Shown piece after piece: positions 32,068 through 43,202 of a stretch of DNA of 64,000 nt. Made by a program: the position numbers and the translations under genes. Every line of letters begins with the position of its first letter. The stretch's first letter is position 1. The notes under the pieces were generated by a model. It worked only from the letters and a program-made list of their open reading frames with translations, was not told where the DNA came from and ran no database searches. The stretch comes from Capsicum annuum (lineage: Eukaryota > Streptophyta > Magnoliopsida > Solanales > Solanaceae), in NCBI RefSeq assembly GCF_002878395.1, contig NC_061115.1:54870461-54934460 (forward strand). The letters run 5' to 3'.

Positions 32068-34419
32068 TGTAAGACCTCGCAAATCCTAGTTGTTTCAGTC
32101 TTATATTGTATGCCAAAAGAAGTCCCAGACTTAGAAAATTCCAACCAAGTATGAGCACTTAGTCACATTTTTGGCCTTGAGATTTCAATGGTTTTATTTT
32201 TGACCCTTAAGACCTTAAAATGCCAATTTTTGAGTTGAAGCATGATCAGGGAGGTCAATGGGTAGTCTCAGGTGAGTTTTGGATTTTTCAGACCTTGTTA
32301 GAAGCTTGTTTGGATATTGACAATAGTGAGTCAACGCGAATTCATCGCGTCGCATCGTCTATCGTGTTGACCAATCTTTTTCCCAGCATTAGATGCAAAT
32401 TTTAGTGAACCAACATGAACTCGATACAGAGCGTCAAGATCACATCAGTACCGTCGATGTGATGCATCGGCCTGCGCATCACTGGGCATATTTTTATTTC
32501 ATCCATTAAAGATCTGTATACAAAGGGGTAATTAAGTCAATTTTCCCCACTCTTATTCCGCCCAAACATAATATCAAGGACTATTCTAACCACATTAGGC
32601 TTATTTTCATCAATTTTCTCAAATTAAAAACCCTAAGCTTCAAAACTCAACTCCATGAATTCCAAGATTCCACCATTGTTTTTCTAAATTGGTTTAAGAT
32701 TCAAGGTTTTCAAGTTAAGAGCTTCAAGAATACTTCTTCAAGAACATAAATAGAGTCTTAAAAGCAAACTTGTTCATCTAGTACATCATCCAAGGTATGT
32801 GGGGTTTGAATAAGGACAATCTTTCGTCCTTGTGCCCAAAATTATGTTTTTCAACAAATTTCTTATGATTTTAAGATAGGGTTTACACCCAAAGTATCTT
32901 ATTGATGATTTTGAGTATGATATGCTTGAATTATGAAATTCCATGTTTATTTTAAGTTAAAGAATGCTCTTTTACGGTTTTGAATACCATGAGCATGATT
33001 TGAGATATTGTTTACAACTTTTCCATTGTATTAAGCATGAGATTATGATTTGAAGTTATTATCTTGGTACTATTGATGAGTTTTAAGAACCTTACAAAGA
33101 ATGATATTTTGCCATGCATTTACATGAGTTTGATAAATTGATATTCAATTATATAAATAGTATTTGATTTGATCTTTTGCTCCTCTGAATGAGTTTTGGA
33201 ATCCACTTTACACATTTAATTCTGATCAATGCATAACTGGCTTCATAGTAAACCCTTATGCGAGTTTTAATGTGGATTTCTATGAGATGAGCGTATCAAA
33301 TTAAAGAGAGTAGTATTTAGCATCGAGTTGGGTATGATTCCAAGGTCTCATACCCCAGAACTATGTGCCACCATAGGATTGAGAATTTAAGTGCCCATAG
33401 AGGCAGAGTTGTGATCACTTGAGTTAAGGTTATACTCCCTGAAAAGAGTATGATACCTCTCCCTAACGTGAGGTTTCTTTCTTGAAAGGAAAAGACGTTG
33501 GGGTCCATGTAACTCGCATGGTTTATGTTGGTTAAGAGAACCTCCCTTGCAGTATAGTTTTAAAGTGTTTTAATAAAGAGAAGAGTCTTACAAAAAAGTT
33601 TTTAGAAAACTAAGTGTAAAGGCTCACAAGTTTTACTCATATTATTTTCTAAAGAAAGATAGTAGTTTCAGATTTTAGCTTTCAGATTTCAGATTCAAGA
33701 GTGAGTCCTTCTTACACTTAGACAGTGTGTTTTAAAGAAAGAATACAAGTATAGTTTCTAGAACTAAATGATATGGTTCACGAGAATTATTAAGTATGAA
33801 TTGCTTTTATTACTTCAAATTTGAGTCTTTAGATATTCTTGCCTATTTGAGTCGTTTTCATTTAGCATGCATTATTTTTATAAACCATGATGACGAGATG
33901 ATGTTTTACTAATGCATATCACCCCTATATACTCAGTACATCCTCAAAGTACTGATCCACATATATGTCTATGTACTACATTATCTCGTAATGCAGGTTT
34001 TAGGTGCTCAGTCGCAGCAGCGAGAGTGATTTTTAAGCATTTCTATCTATACTCTTATAGTGGTGAGTCCTCATGGTTCGAGGACCTAATCCTGTAGATT
34101 CCAACTTTCATAGTATTTGAGTTATTGATTTCAGATTAGTCCGAGTCAGTTGGGGGTCTGTCCCAATGACTCTTTAGTTCTTTTAGTAGTAGAGGCTTGT
34201 CAAACTATTAGTTGGATTTTCGGATTTTTCAGTAATTGTTATTTAGATAGTGTTTTTAATTTATTTTAGTTCAGATTTGATATACTAAAGTACGATTGCT
34301 TAAATAGTTTATCCTAAAGTAAGCCCCAGACTTAGTAGAAAGCTCAAAGGTTTAGCTTGGGGTTACTCGTAGCCCTGAGCACCGTGTGATGCCTCAGGAT
34401 GAGACTTTGGGGCGTTACA
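32068..34419 (+). repeat. Chromovirus 5' LTR
   Basis: Starts TGTAAGACCTCGC and ends GGGGCGTTACA. It is closely similar to the 3' LTR along its whole length, with scattered substitutions (for example CCTCGC against CCCCGC near the start). The tail carries GCCCTGAGCACCGTGTGATG, typical of this LTR group. Confidence 0.95.
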
Positions 34420-34440
34420 AACCTAGTATCAGAGCCTAAG
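34420..34440 (+). other. Chromovirus primer-binding site
   Basis: AACCTAGTATCAGAGCCTAAG lies directly after the LTR. It differs by one base from TGGTATCAGAGC, the site complementary to initiator tRNA-Met used by most plant chromoviruses. Confidence 0.85.
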
Positions 34441-34628
34441 GTTTGAGGAGTCTTAGGAAGTCAGATAATTCATGTTACATAGAGTCTTGATCATTGGTGT
34501 GAAGTGCACCACATCTATGAGCAAGAGGCTATGGAGCATTTTAGGAAAAATTCTCTCTTTCTTTCATAATTCATTGTGCTTATAGCTATCTCTATCTGCT
34601 ATTAATTCATTCTCTTTTATGACAATAT

Positions 34629-35690
34629 ATGCCTTTTCGTAGAGCTAATGCCCATAGAAATGACAATCAACCACCCCAGCCTGTTGATCTTTTAAATGAG
34701 GATTTGTCACATGCAGAGTTTCAAGCTGCTTTTTAGGCGCTAGCCTAAGCTATGATAGTAAATATTCAGGGTAACCGCTAGGCAATAGCCCTAAATCAGT
34801 AAGATGGGGACTTAGCCACAGCCAGAATTAGAGATTTTATGAGAATAAGTCTGCCAAAATTCTTTGGGTTGAAGGCAGGTAAGGACCCACAACTTTATCT
34901 AGATGAGGTGAAGAAGATCACCCAAATTATGCATATTTCGAAATAAGAAAGTGTAGAATTAACATCCTATAGGCTGAAGGATGTTGCTCATGATTAGGCA
35001 GTGATGTGGAAGAAGGGTAGAGGGGAGGATGCAACTCCCATGACATGGCATGTGTTTTAGGATGCGTTCCTAGACAAGTTCTTCCCACTTGAGATGAGGG
35101 AATCTAAGATAGAAGAGTTCATGAACCTTAGGCAGGTTTCTATAATAGTGAAAGAGTATTGCCTCAAGTTCAACTAGTTATCTAAGTATGCCCCTGCGCA
35201 GATGGCTGACCCTAGGTCAAGCATGAGTAAGTTTGTGACTGGTGTGTTTGGGTTGGTGGTTAAGGAGTGTAGGACTGCTATGCTCAATAGAGACATGGAT
35301 CTTTCTAGATTGATGATGCATGATCTGCAGATTGAGGCTGAGAAGATAAAAGAGAGAGAGAGAGATATTAAGTAAGAGGGATAGAACAGGGCAGTTTGAT
35401 ATGGCCAGAACAAGTTTGAAGGAGGAAATCGTTTGCAGTATCAAAATCGGTCATCTATGCCCACACCTTCTTCTGCTAGTAATCCTTCACCCAGGAATAG
35501 ACAGGAACAGTGGGGTAAGTCTCCATGTCCAAGACTCAGAATAGTATGAGCGGAAGACCTCGTTACCCTTTTTGTGCTAAGTGTGGTAGGGACCATCTCG
35601 GCGAGTGCTTGGCTGGATAGAAGGGTTATTTTGGTTATAGCAAGATGGTTCATATAATTAAAGATATATACTAAGCAGGGAAAAAAGGTA
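34629..35690 (+). pseudogene. Chromovirus gag, several premature stops
   Basis: An ATG at 34629 opens MPFRRANAHRN. The capsid region holds RIRDFMRISLPKFFGLKAG, DPQLYLDEVKKI, AVMWKKGRGEDA, FLDKFFPLEMRE, MNLRQVSIIVKEY and MSKFVTGV. A zinc knuckle CAKCGRDHLGEC lies near 35575 in another frame. In-frame stops occur at 34734 (TAG), 34746 (TAA), 34779 (TAG) and 34800 (TAA), among others. Gag would package the element RNA. The stop codons sit where I recall Gln in related proteins. Confidence 0.85.
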
Positions 35691-35779
35691 ATCGTCCCCA
35701 GACTCAGGCTAATAGTGCACTGGCTCCTCTAGGTCACCCAACTCCTCCCTAGGATGTGTCATCCAGTACTGGTGACGGT

Positions 35780-36291
35780 CAGCACCGAAATTGATTTTAT
35801 GCTTTACCATCCCATCGGGAGCAGGAGATTCACCTGATGTTGTTACTAGTATTCTTTGTGTCTTTTATTTTGATGTTTATGTGTTATTAGACCCTGGGTC
35901 GAGTTTCTTTTATGTGACCTCGTTAGTTGCTGTGAATTATGAGATAAGTTCTGAAAAGATCCCTAAGCCCTTTTTGGTTTCCACTTTAATAGGTGAGTCA
36001 GTTGTTACCAAATAGATTTATAAAAAGTGTCTTATCATCGTTCTTCATAAAGTCATGTTGGCAGACTTGATAAAGTTGGACATTGTTGATTTTGACCTTA
36101 ATCTTGGTATAGATTGGCTCTATTCCTGTTATGTAACCATAGATTATCGCACTCTAGTGGTGAAGTTCCAGTTTTTAGATGAGCCAGTCTTTGAGTGGTC
36201 AGGTAATTTAATATCTCCCAAGAGTCATTTCGTATCTTATTTTAGAGCCAGAAAGTTAATATCAAAAGGGTGTATCTACCGTCTAGTTTGA
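35780..36291 (+). pseudogene. Chromovirus aspartic protease, broken
   Basis: The active site LLDPGSSFFYVT (near 35886) keeps the catalytic Asp of the D-P-G-S/A pattern in plant chromoviruses. The flap and C-terminal half include DLNLGIDWL (near 36091) and FQFLDEPVFEW. A TAG at 36013 separates the two halves (35791-36015, 36055-36291). Confidence 0.85.
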
Positions 36292-36299
36292 GTCAAGGA

Positions 36300-37215
36300 C
36301 ACTAAGTTTGAGACTCCCGTAGTTTAGTCAGTCAGTATAGTTAATGAATTTCTGGATGTCTTTCCCGAAGATCTACATGGGTACTTCCCGATAGGGAAAT
36401 AAAATTCGAGATTAATCTTCTAACTTATTATACTCATCCTATTTCCATCCCCCCATATCGTATGGCACCCGCAGAGCTTAAGGAGTTGAAAAAGAAACTC
36501 AAAGATCTTTCAGATAAAGGCTTCATAAGGCCCAGTATTTCTCCATGGGGCGCTCCTGTCCTATTTATGTGAAAGAAAGATGGTTCTTTGTGAATATGCA
36601 TTGACTATCGTCAGCTAAATAAGGTCATAATCAAGTATATATATCCCCTTCCTAGAATAGATGAATTGTTTGATCAATACAAGGTGCAAGTTATTTCTCA
36701 AAGATAGACCTTAGGTCTAGCTATCATCAACTTAAAGTAAGGAAATGTGATATTCTGAAGGCAACCTTCAGGACCCGTTACGGTCATTTTAAGTTTCTAG
36801 TCATGTCCTTCGGGTTAACCATGCTCCAGCAGCCTTCATGGACCTCATAAATCGAGTGTTCAGATAGTACCTATATATGTTTACCATTGTATTCATAGAT
36901 GATATCCTTGTGTACTTTCGTAGTGAGATGATCATGCAGACCATCTGCAGATTGTGCAACAGACTCTTAGGGATCATCAATTATTCACCAAATTTAGAAA
37001 GTGTGAATTTTGGCTAAGGACAGTAGCCTTTCTTGGTCATATTATTTCTACCGATGGTATTAGGATTGATCCCCAAAAGACAGAAACTATAAGAAATTGT
37101 CCTAGACCTATTTCTCCATTAGACATTAGGTATTTCTTGGGTCTAGAGGGTTATTACCGCTATTTTGTTGATGGTTTCTCGTATATCGCGTATCCTATGT
37201 CTAGATTGATCTAAA
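36300..37215 (+). pseudogene. Chromovirus reverse transcriptase, broken
   Basis: Blocks seen across frames are [12 protein letters not shown] (36341), CIDYRQLNK near 36598, [17 protein letters not shown] text near 36700, [20 protein letters not shown] near 36761 and the catalytic FIDD at 36892-36903. From 36954 the conserved FLGHIISTDGI and YFLGLEGYYRYFVDGFS mark the RT thumb and the RT/RNase H junction. Stops and frame changes are frequent, for example TGA at 36569. Confidence 0.9.
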
Positions 37216-37834
37216 AGAAAGTTAAGTTTCAGTGATCAAATTCCTGCGAGAAGAGTTTTTAAGAGTTGAAGACTCGACTTACTTTAACCCCACTCTTAGC
37301 ATTACCAGATGGTATGGATGATTTTGTTGTGTATTATAATGCCTCTAGAGTTGGCTTGGGTTTCGTGTTGATATAGAGAGGTAAGGTCATATCCTATGCC
37401 TCTAGATAGTTAAAGCCTCATGAAAAAAACTACCTAACTCATGATCTGGAATTAACTGCTGTGGTGATTGCTTGAAAATCTGGAGACAATATTTGTATGA
37501 TGTTCATGTTGATGTATTCATGGATCACAAAAGCCTTCAGTATGTGTTTACCCAGAGAGAGTTGAATCTTCATCATAAAAGGTGGTTAGAACTGCTGAAA
37601 GATTATGAAATGAGTGTGTTGTATCATCTGGGTAAGGCCAATTTAGTGACAGACACCCTTAGTAGATTATCCATGGGCAGTGTTGCTCATGTAGAGAATG
37701 ATAAGAAAGAGTTAGCTAGAGAAGTTCATCATTTGGATAGGTTAGGTGTTAGATTGGTTGATTCAACTGAGGGCAGCGTTTGGGTGCAGAATAGTGCAGA
37801 ATATTCTCTCATTTCTGAGATAAAGGAGAAGTAG
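37216..37834 (+). pseudogene. Chromovirus RNase H, broken
   Basis: The domain includes VYYNASRVGLG (near 37330), where the family normally has Asp before Ala-Ser; the codon reads AAT. Then come GKVISYASR, FMDHKSLQYVFTQRELN (near 37517) and YHLGKANLVTDTLSRLS (near 37621). In-frame stops occur at 37212, 37233, 37374, 37407 and 37832. It would degrade the RNA template. Confidence 0.85.
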
Positions 37835-38650
37835 AACCAGGATCCCATCTTAGTTCAGTTGAAGGAGTCTGTTAAAGACCAAAAGGTAGAGATTTTCTCT
37901 TAAGGGGGAGATGGTGTGCTGAGATACCAAATTAGGTTGTGTGTACCATATGTAAATGATTTGAGACAATGAGTTATGGTTGAGGCACACAACGCGTGAT
38001 ATTCTATTCACCCTAGTGCTACCAAGATGTGCTGAGACTTGTGGGAAATCTATTAGTGGAGTGGTATAAAGAGACATATAGTAGAATTCGTGGACAAGTG
38101 TGCAACTTGTCAATAGGTTGAGGTAGAGCACCAAAGACCTGGTGGTATTTTGCAAGAGTTTAGTATTCCTATGTGGAAGTGGGAAGAGGTGAATATAGAT
38201 TTTGCGACTGGTTTACCCTATTCGCATCGACATCATGATTCGATTTAGGTTGTTGTTGATAGGTTAACTAAGTCAGTCCATTTCTTACCAGTCCACACAT
38301 CATACATAGCAGAGTATTACGCTAAGTTGTATATCCGAGAGTTAGTCAGATTGCATATAGTTCCCTTGTCTATCATCTCAGATAGGGGTACTCAGTTTAC
38401 TTCACAGTTTTGGAAAGCTTTTCATAAGGGTGATGGTACCCAAGTTCATCTCAATTTCACTTTTCATCCATATATAGATGGTCAGGCAGATAGGACCATC
38501 CAAACTTTAGAATATTTGTTGAGGACATGTGCTCTTGATTTCAAGGGTAGCTAGGATAAGCATTTTCCATTGATTGAGTTTACTTATAACAACAATTATC
38601 ATTCTAGCATTCAAATGGCCCCGTTTGAATCCTTTTATGGAAAGAAGATG
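37835..38650 (+). pseudogene. Chromovirus integrase, broken, catalytic Glu changed
   Basis: The zinc-binding N-terminus shows CATCQ (near 38101). The core has VNIDFATGLP (first Asp), SIISDRGTQFTSQFW (second Asp) and HPYIDGQADRTIQTLE, where the third acidic residue, Glu in DD35E enzymes, is Asp. In-frame stops lie at 37901, 38114, 38246 and 38552. The 38327-38554 segment is the longest open part. Confidence 0.85.
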
Positions 38651-39272
38651 TAGATCATCTATAGGTTGGTTTAAAGTGGGTGAGGTTGCCTTGCTTGGAT
38701 ATGATGCAGTGTTTGAAGCTATGGAGAAAGTTAAGTTGATTAGAGTAAGATTGAAAGTAGCCCAGAGTCATCAGAAATCATATGTGGATGTGAGAAGGAG
38801 GGACCTTGAGTTTGAGGTTGGTGATTTAATATATTTGAAGATTTCACCCATGAAAGGGCTGAAGAGATTTGGAAAGAAGGGGAAACTTAGTCCTCGGTAT
38901 GTTTTCCCATTTAGAATTTTGAGTCCTATTAGGAAAGTAGCTTATGAGCTTGAGCTGCCCGCAGACCTGTTAGCCGTTCATCCTGTATTCCATGTCTCTA
39001 TGCTTAAAAAGTGCATCGGTGAATCCACCGTTGTAGTTCCCTTGGACAACTTAAAAATTCATAACAACCTTTCTTATGAAGAGGTTCCAGTTGAGATTTT
39101 AGATCACCAGATCCGTAGGCTAAGGAACAAAGAAGTTCCCTTGATCAAAGTCCTTTGGCGGAACCAGTTTGTTGAGGGTGCCACTTGGGAAGCAGAAGCA
39201 GATATGCGAGCCATGTACCCTCACCTCTTCTTCGAAAATTCAGATGTAGCTGAAGGTAACACTCTTCCCTAA
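38651..39272 (+). pseudogene. Chromovirus integrase C-terminus and chromodomain
   Basis: The open segment 38574-39272 carries the GPY/F-like region (KMGLKRFGKKGKLSPR-type text near 38851) and HPVFHVSMLKKC. It ends in a chromodomain-like block LSYEEVPVEILDHQIRRL through VLWRNQFVEGATWEAE (39069-39204). Chromodomains steer integration to chromatin with particular histone marks. This is the best-preserved part of the element and contains no stop. Confidence 0.85.
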
Positions 39273-39463
39273 TTCCGTTCCTTTCTAGCCACAAATTCAG
39301 CCAGATATTCGTCCTTATAATAAATTCTTACACTCACATATTAACTCAGAATTTCATAATGATTTAGATTCAGTTTCGAAATTCATTTCAATTATGCATA
39401 CTATTATATATCTTCAGATTCCTCAGTATTCTTAGTCTAACTAGCAATATTCAAGCACAAATA

Positions 39464-39481
39464 TTTCCAAGGGTGAGATAT
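39464..39481 (+). other. Chromovirus polypurine tract
   Basis: CCAAGGGTGAGATAT directly precedes the 3' LTR. The run is somewhat eroded compared with the GGGGGAGA type of the family. Confidence 0.7.
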
Positions 39482-41836
39482 TATAAGACCCCGCAAATCC
39501 TAGTCGTTTTAGTCTTATATTGTATGCCAAAAGAAGTCCCAGACTTAGAAAATTCCAGCTAAGTATGAGCACTTAGTCACATTTTTGTCCTTGAGATTTC
39601 AATGGTTTTATTTTCAACCATAAAGACCTTAAAATGCCAATTTTTGAGTTTCATCATGATTAGGGAGGTCAATGGGTGTTCTCGGGCTAGTTTTGGATTT
39701 TTTAGACCTCGTTAGAAGCTTGTTTGGATATTGAAAATAGTGAGTCGACGCGAATTCAACATGTCGCATCGTCCATCGCATTGACCAACCTTTTTCCCAG
39801 CATCAGATGCAAATTCTAGAGAGCCAACTTGAACTCGATGTGGTGCGTTGAGATCGCATTGGTATCATTGATGCAGCGCGTCAGCCTGCGCATCGCTGGG
39901 CGTATTTTTATTTTAGTCATTAAAGATCCGCGTCCAAAGGGGTAATTAAGTCAATTTCTCCCACTCTTATTCTGCCCAAACACAAGATCAAAGCCTATTC
40001 TAACCATATTAGGCTTATTTTGATCAATTTCTCTCAAATTAAAAACCCTAAGCTTCAAAATTCAACTCGAAGAATTCCAAGATTCCACCATTGTTTTTCT
40101 AAATTGGTTTAAGATTCAAGGTTTTCATGTCAAGAGATTCAATAATCCTCCTTCAAGCACACAAATAGTGTCTTAAAAGCAAACTTGCTCATCTAATTCA
40201 TCATCCAAGGTATGTGGGGTTTAAATAAGGACAATCCTTTCGTCCTTATGCCCAAAATTATGTTTTTCAACAAATTTCTTATGATTTTAAGATAGGGTTT
40301 ACACCCAAAGTATCTTATTGATGATTTTGAGTATGATAGAATTGAATTATGAAATCCTATGTTTATTTTGAGTTAAAGAATGCTCTTTCATGATTTTGAA
40401 TACCATGAGCATGATTTGATATACTATTTACAACTTTTCCATTGAATTGAGCATGAGATTGTGATTTGAAGTTATTATCTTGATATTATTGATGAATTTT
40501 AAGATTCTTTCAAAGCATGATGTTTTGCCATGCATTTACATGAGTTTGATATATTGATATTCAATTATATAAATAGTATTTGATTTTATCTTTCGATCCT
40601 CCGAATGAGTTTTGGAATCCACTTTACACATTTAATTATGATAAATGCATAACTGATTTCATAGTAAACCCTTATGTAAGTTTTAATGTGGATTTCCATG
40701 AGATGAGTGTAGAAAATTAAAGGGAGTAGTATTTAACACCGAGATAGGTATGATTCCAAGGTCTCATACCCCAGAACTATGTGCCACTATAAGATTGAGA
40801 ATTTAAGTGCCCATAGAAGCAGATTTGTGATCACTTGAGTTAAGATTATACTCCCTGGCAAGAGTATGACACCTCTTCTCAACGTTAGGTTTCTTTCTTA
40901 GGAAGATAAGTCGTTGGACTCCATGTAGCTCGCATGGTTTATTTCGGTTAAGAGAACTCCCCTTACAGTATAGTTTTAAAGTGTTTTCCTAAAGAGAAGA
41001 GTCTTACAGAAAAGCTTTTAGAAAACTAAGTGTAAAGGCTCACAAGTTTTTCTTAGATTATGTTCTAAAGAAAGATAGTAGTTTCAGATTTTAGCTTTCA
41101 GATTTCAGATTCAAGAGTGAGTCCTTCTTACACTTAGAAAGTGTGTTTTAAATAAAGAATGCAAGTATGGTTTCTAGAACTAAATGATATGGCTCATGAG
41201 AATTAGTAACTATGAATTGCTTTTATTACTTCAGATTTCAGTCTTTCAGATATTCTTGCCTATGTGAGTCATTTTCACTTAACATGTATTATTTTTATAA
41301 ACCATGATGATGAGATGATGTTTTACTTATGCATATCACCCCCATATACTCAGTACATCCTCAAAGTACTGATCCACATATATGTCTATGTGCTACATTG
41401 TCTCATAATGTAGGTTTAAGTGCTCAGTCACAGTAGCTAGAGTGATTTTCGAGCATTTCTATCTACACTCTTACAGTGGTGAGTCCTCATGGTCCGAGGA
41501 CCTATTCTTGCAGATTTCCAGCTTTCGTAGTATTTGAGTTATTGATTTCAGATTAGTCCAATTCAATTGGGGGTCTGTCCCAACGACTCTCTAGTTCTTT
41601 TAGTTGTAGAGGCTTGTTGGACTATTTGTTGGATTTCTAAAATTTTCAGTAATTGTTATTCAGACAGTGTTTTCAATTTATTTAAGTTTAGATTTGATAT
41701 ACTAAAGTATGATTGCTTGAATAGTTTATCCTGAAGTAATCTCCAGACTTAGTAGCAGGCTCAAAGGGTTAGCTTGGGGTTACTCGTAGCCCTGAGCACT
41801 GTGTGATGCCTCAGGATGAGATTTTGGGGCGTTACA
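39482..41836 (+). repeat. Chromovirus 3' LTR
   Basis: Starts TATAAGACCCCGC and ends GGGGCGTTACA, immediately followed by the CACAG target duplication. It is collinear with the 5' LTR; the length differs by 3 bp. Confidence 0.95.
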
Positions 41837-41841
41837 CACAG

Positions 41842-42611
41842 AGCCATTGTTTTCATGGTGGCTTTCCTTGGTATTATGGTGTTCCCAATGAGAGAGAACC
41901 GTATCAGCATTCACTTACTTTCTATGGTAATATTCATGTACAGAGGACTAGTCCAAGTCACGATCATACAATGTGGAGCAATGGTGTGCCTTCTTAACCC
42001 ACCTCACTGATAACCTCATCTAGTGGAGGATACCATGGGTCAGTGGTCGAGTAATGCTAAGGAGACATTACTTTTACTTCTTTAAATTGATTGGGTTGGA
42101 GGGGATCTAGCCATATGCTCCATTGAGAGTTCTATGACAGTTTGGCACGATTCAGAATGTGCCCCTGTGGTCGATCATGGCATTAGCAAAAGGAGACTAT
42201 GAGGGAAGAATTTCCATTTAAAGGCTTGACAATTTGATTAATGGATGGGGATAAATATTCAGTTTGGGCATGAGCGACAATCCATAATGCATCCCTAAGT
42301 ACTACACATGGTACATGTCGGGATGAATTTTGGCCCGATCGAGTTATGAGTCACTCCATGGGTTTGCAGACACTCATAGAGCAGATCAGACCCGAGACCA
42401 GCTGCTGCACCTTAGGCTTGTGATAATCACCATGTATGAGTAGGTGATCCCGAGATCAGTGGATCATCTCATGCATGTATTAGACGATGAATCTGAAGAG
42501 AAAATGGAAGAACACCCTGAAGAGAACCCGGAGGAAGATCCAGAAGTGGATCCGATAGAGGAACAGGAAGGAGAGCCGATAGAAGGAATGGAAGAGTACC
42601 CCAAAGAATAA
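41842..42611 (+). pseudogene. Ogre ORF1, 3' part with acidic tail
   Basis: Directly after the right target duplication the frame reads AIVFMVAFLGIMVFP, the continuation of ORF1 cut at 32067. Beyond 42010 the sequence is broken. From 42484 to a TAA at 42609 a strongly acidic tail follows (repeats of EE, EEDPE and EEHPEEN), a usual ORF1 C-terminus in solanaceous Ogre copies. Confidence 0.7.
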
Positions 42612-43202
42612 AAATATAGACCAATAAGGTTAGGTGGTGAGGAGGATGAAGATCACTTGAGGAACCAGTCAGATGGGTCCCCAGAGTACCTTCCGGGGCC
42701 CTATTATGACTTTGATGATCATGATGATGATCCCCCCATCTGGCCTTAGGATCCATTTGCTATCTTTGATTCCCAAAGAGTCTTATATGACCTACTTTGA
42801 TATTTGTACTTTTGTCTTTCATTTTCTGTTTTCCCTAAAAGGTCTTGCATGACCTCTGATAATATTGCTATGAAAATATGCCTACCATGATGTAATCCTT
42901 AATTGAAGGCTTTTTTCCTCTTTGAAACTCATGGCTTCACACTTCATCCCTATTATAAATCAAAGAACCTTCGTCCTGAATTTAAGTGTGGTTTGAACTT
43001 TTGATTAATTAATTATACTTGCATCATAGGCCCACCTCTGGCAAAAAGAGGCTTTATATTAGGACACATTTTGGATGTCACCGACTTGGCATATATATGT
43101 GTTACATGTTAAATTTTCAATATCTCCCAAACTAACATAGTTTCCCTTTTCTTTTTCTTTCTTTCATTTTGTTTATTAATCCCTTTAAAAGAAAGTTGAT
43201 TT
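42612..43202 (+). other. Ogre spacer between ORF1 and gag
   Basis: Non-coding. It contains a short GAT-repeat (GATGATCATGATGATGATC near 42715) and a T-rich CTTTTTCTTTCTTTC tract (43148-43175) before the gag frame. Confidence 0.6.

Larger units (their letters stand above)
32068..41836 (+). mobile_element. Complete chromovirus (Ty3/gypsy) inserted in Ogre ORF1
   Basis: Two LTRs of 2352 and 2355 bp bracket PBS, gag, protease, RT, RNase H, integrase and a C-terminal chromodomain. A perfect 5-bp target duplication CACAG occurs at 32063-32067 and 41837-41841. Total length is 9769 bp. The structure is complete, but all coding domains carry stops, mostly TAG/TAA/TGA at positions where family members usually have Gln, Trp or Arg. 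Confidence 0.95.

Noticed and set aside
42469..42756. Minus-strand ORF of 95 codons
   Set aside because: It is the antisense of the acidic GAA-rich tail of Ogre ORF1, a typical shadow frame.
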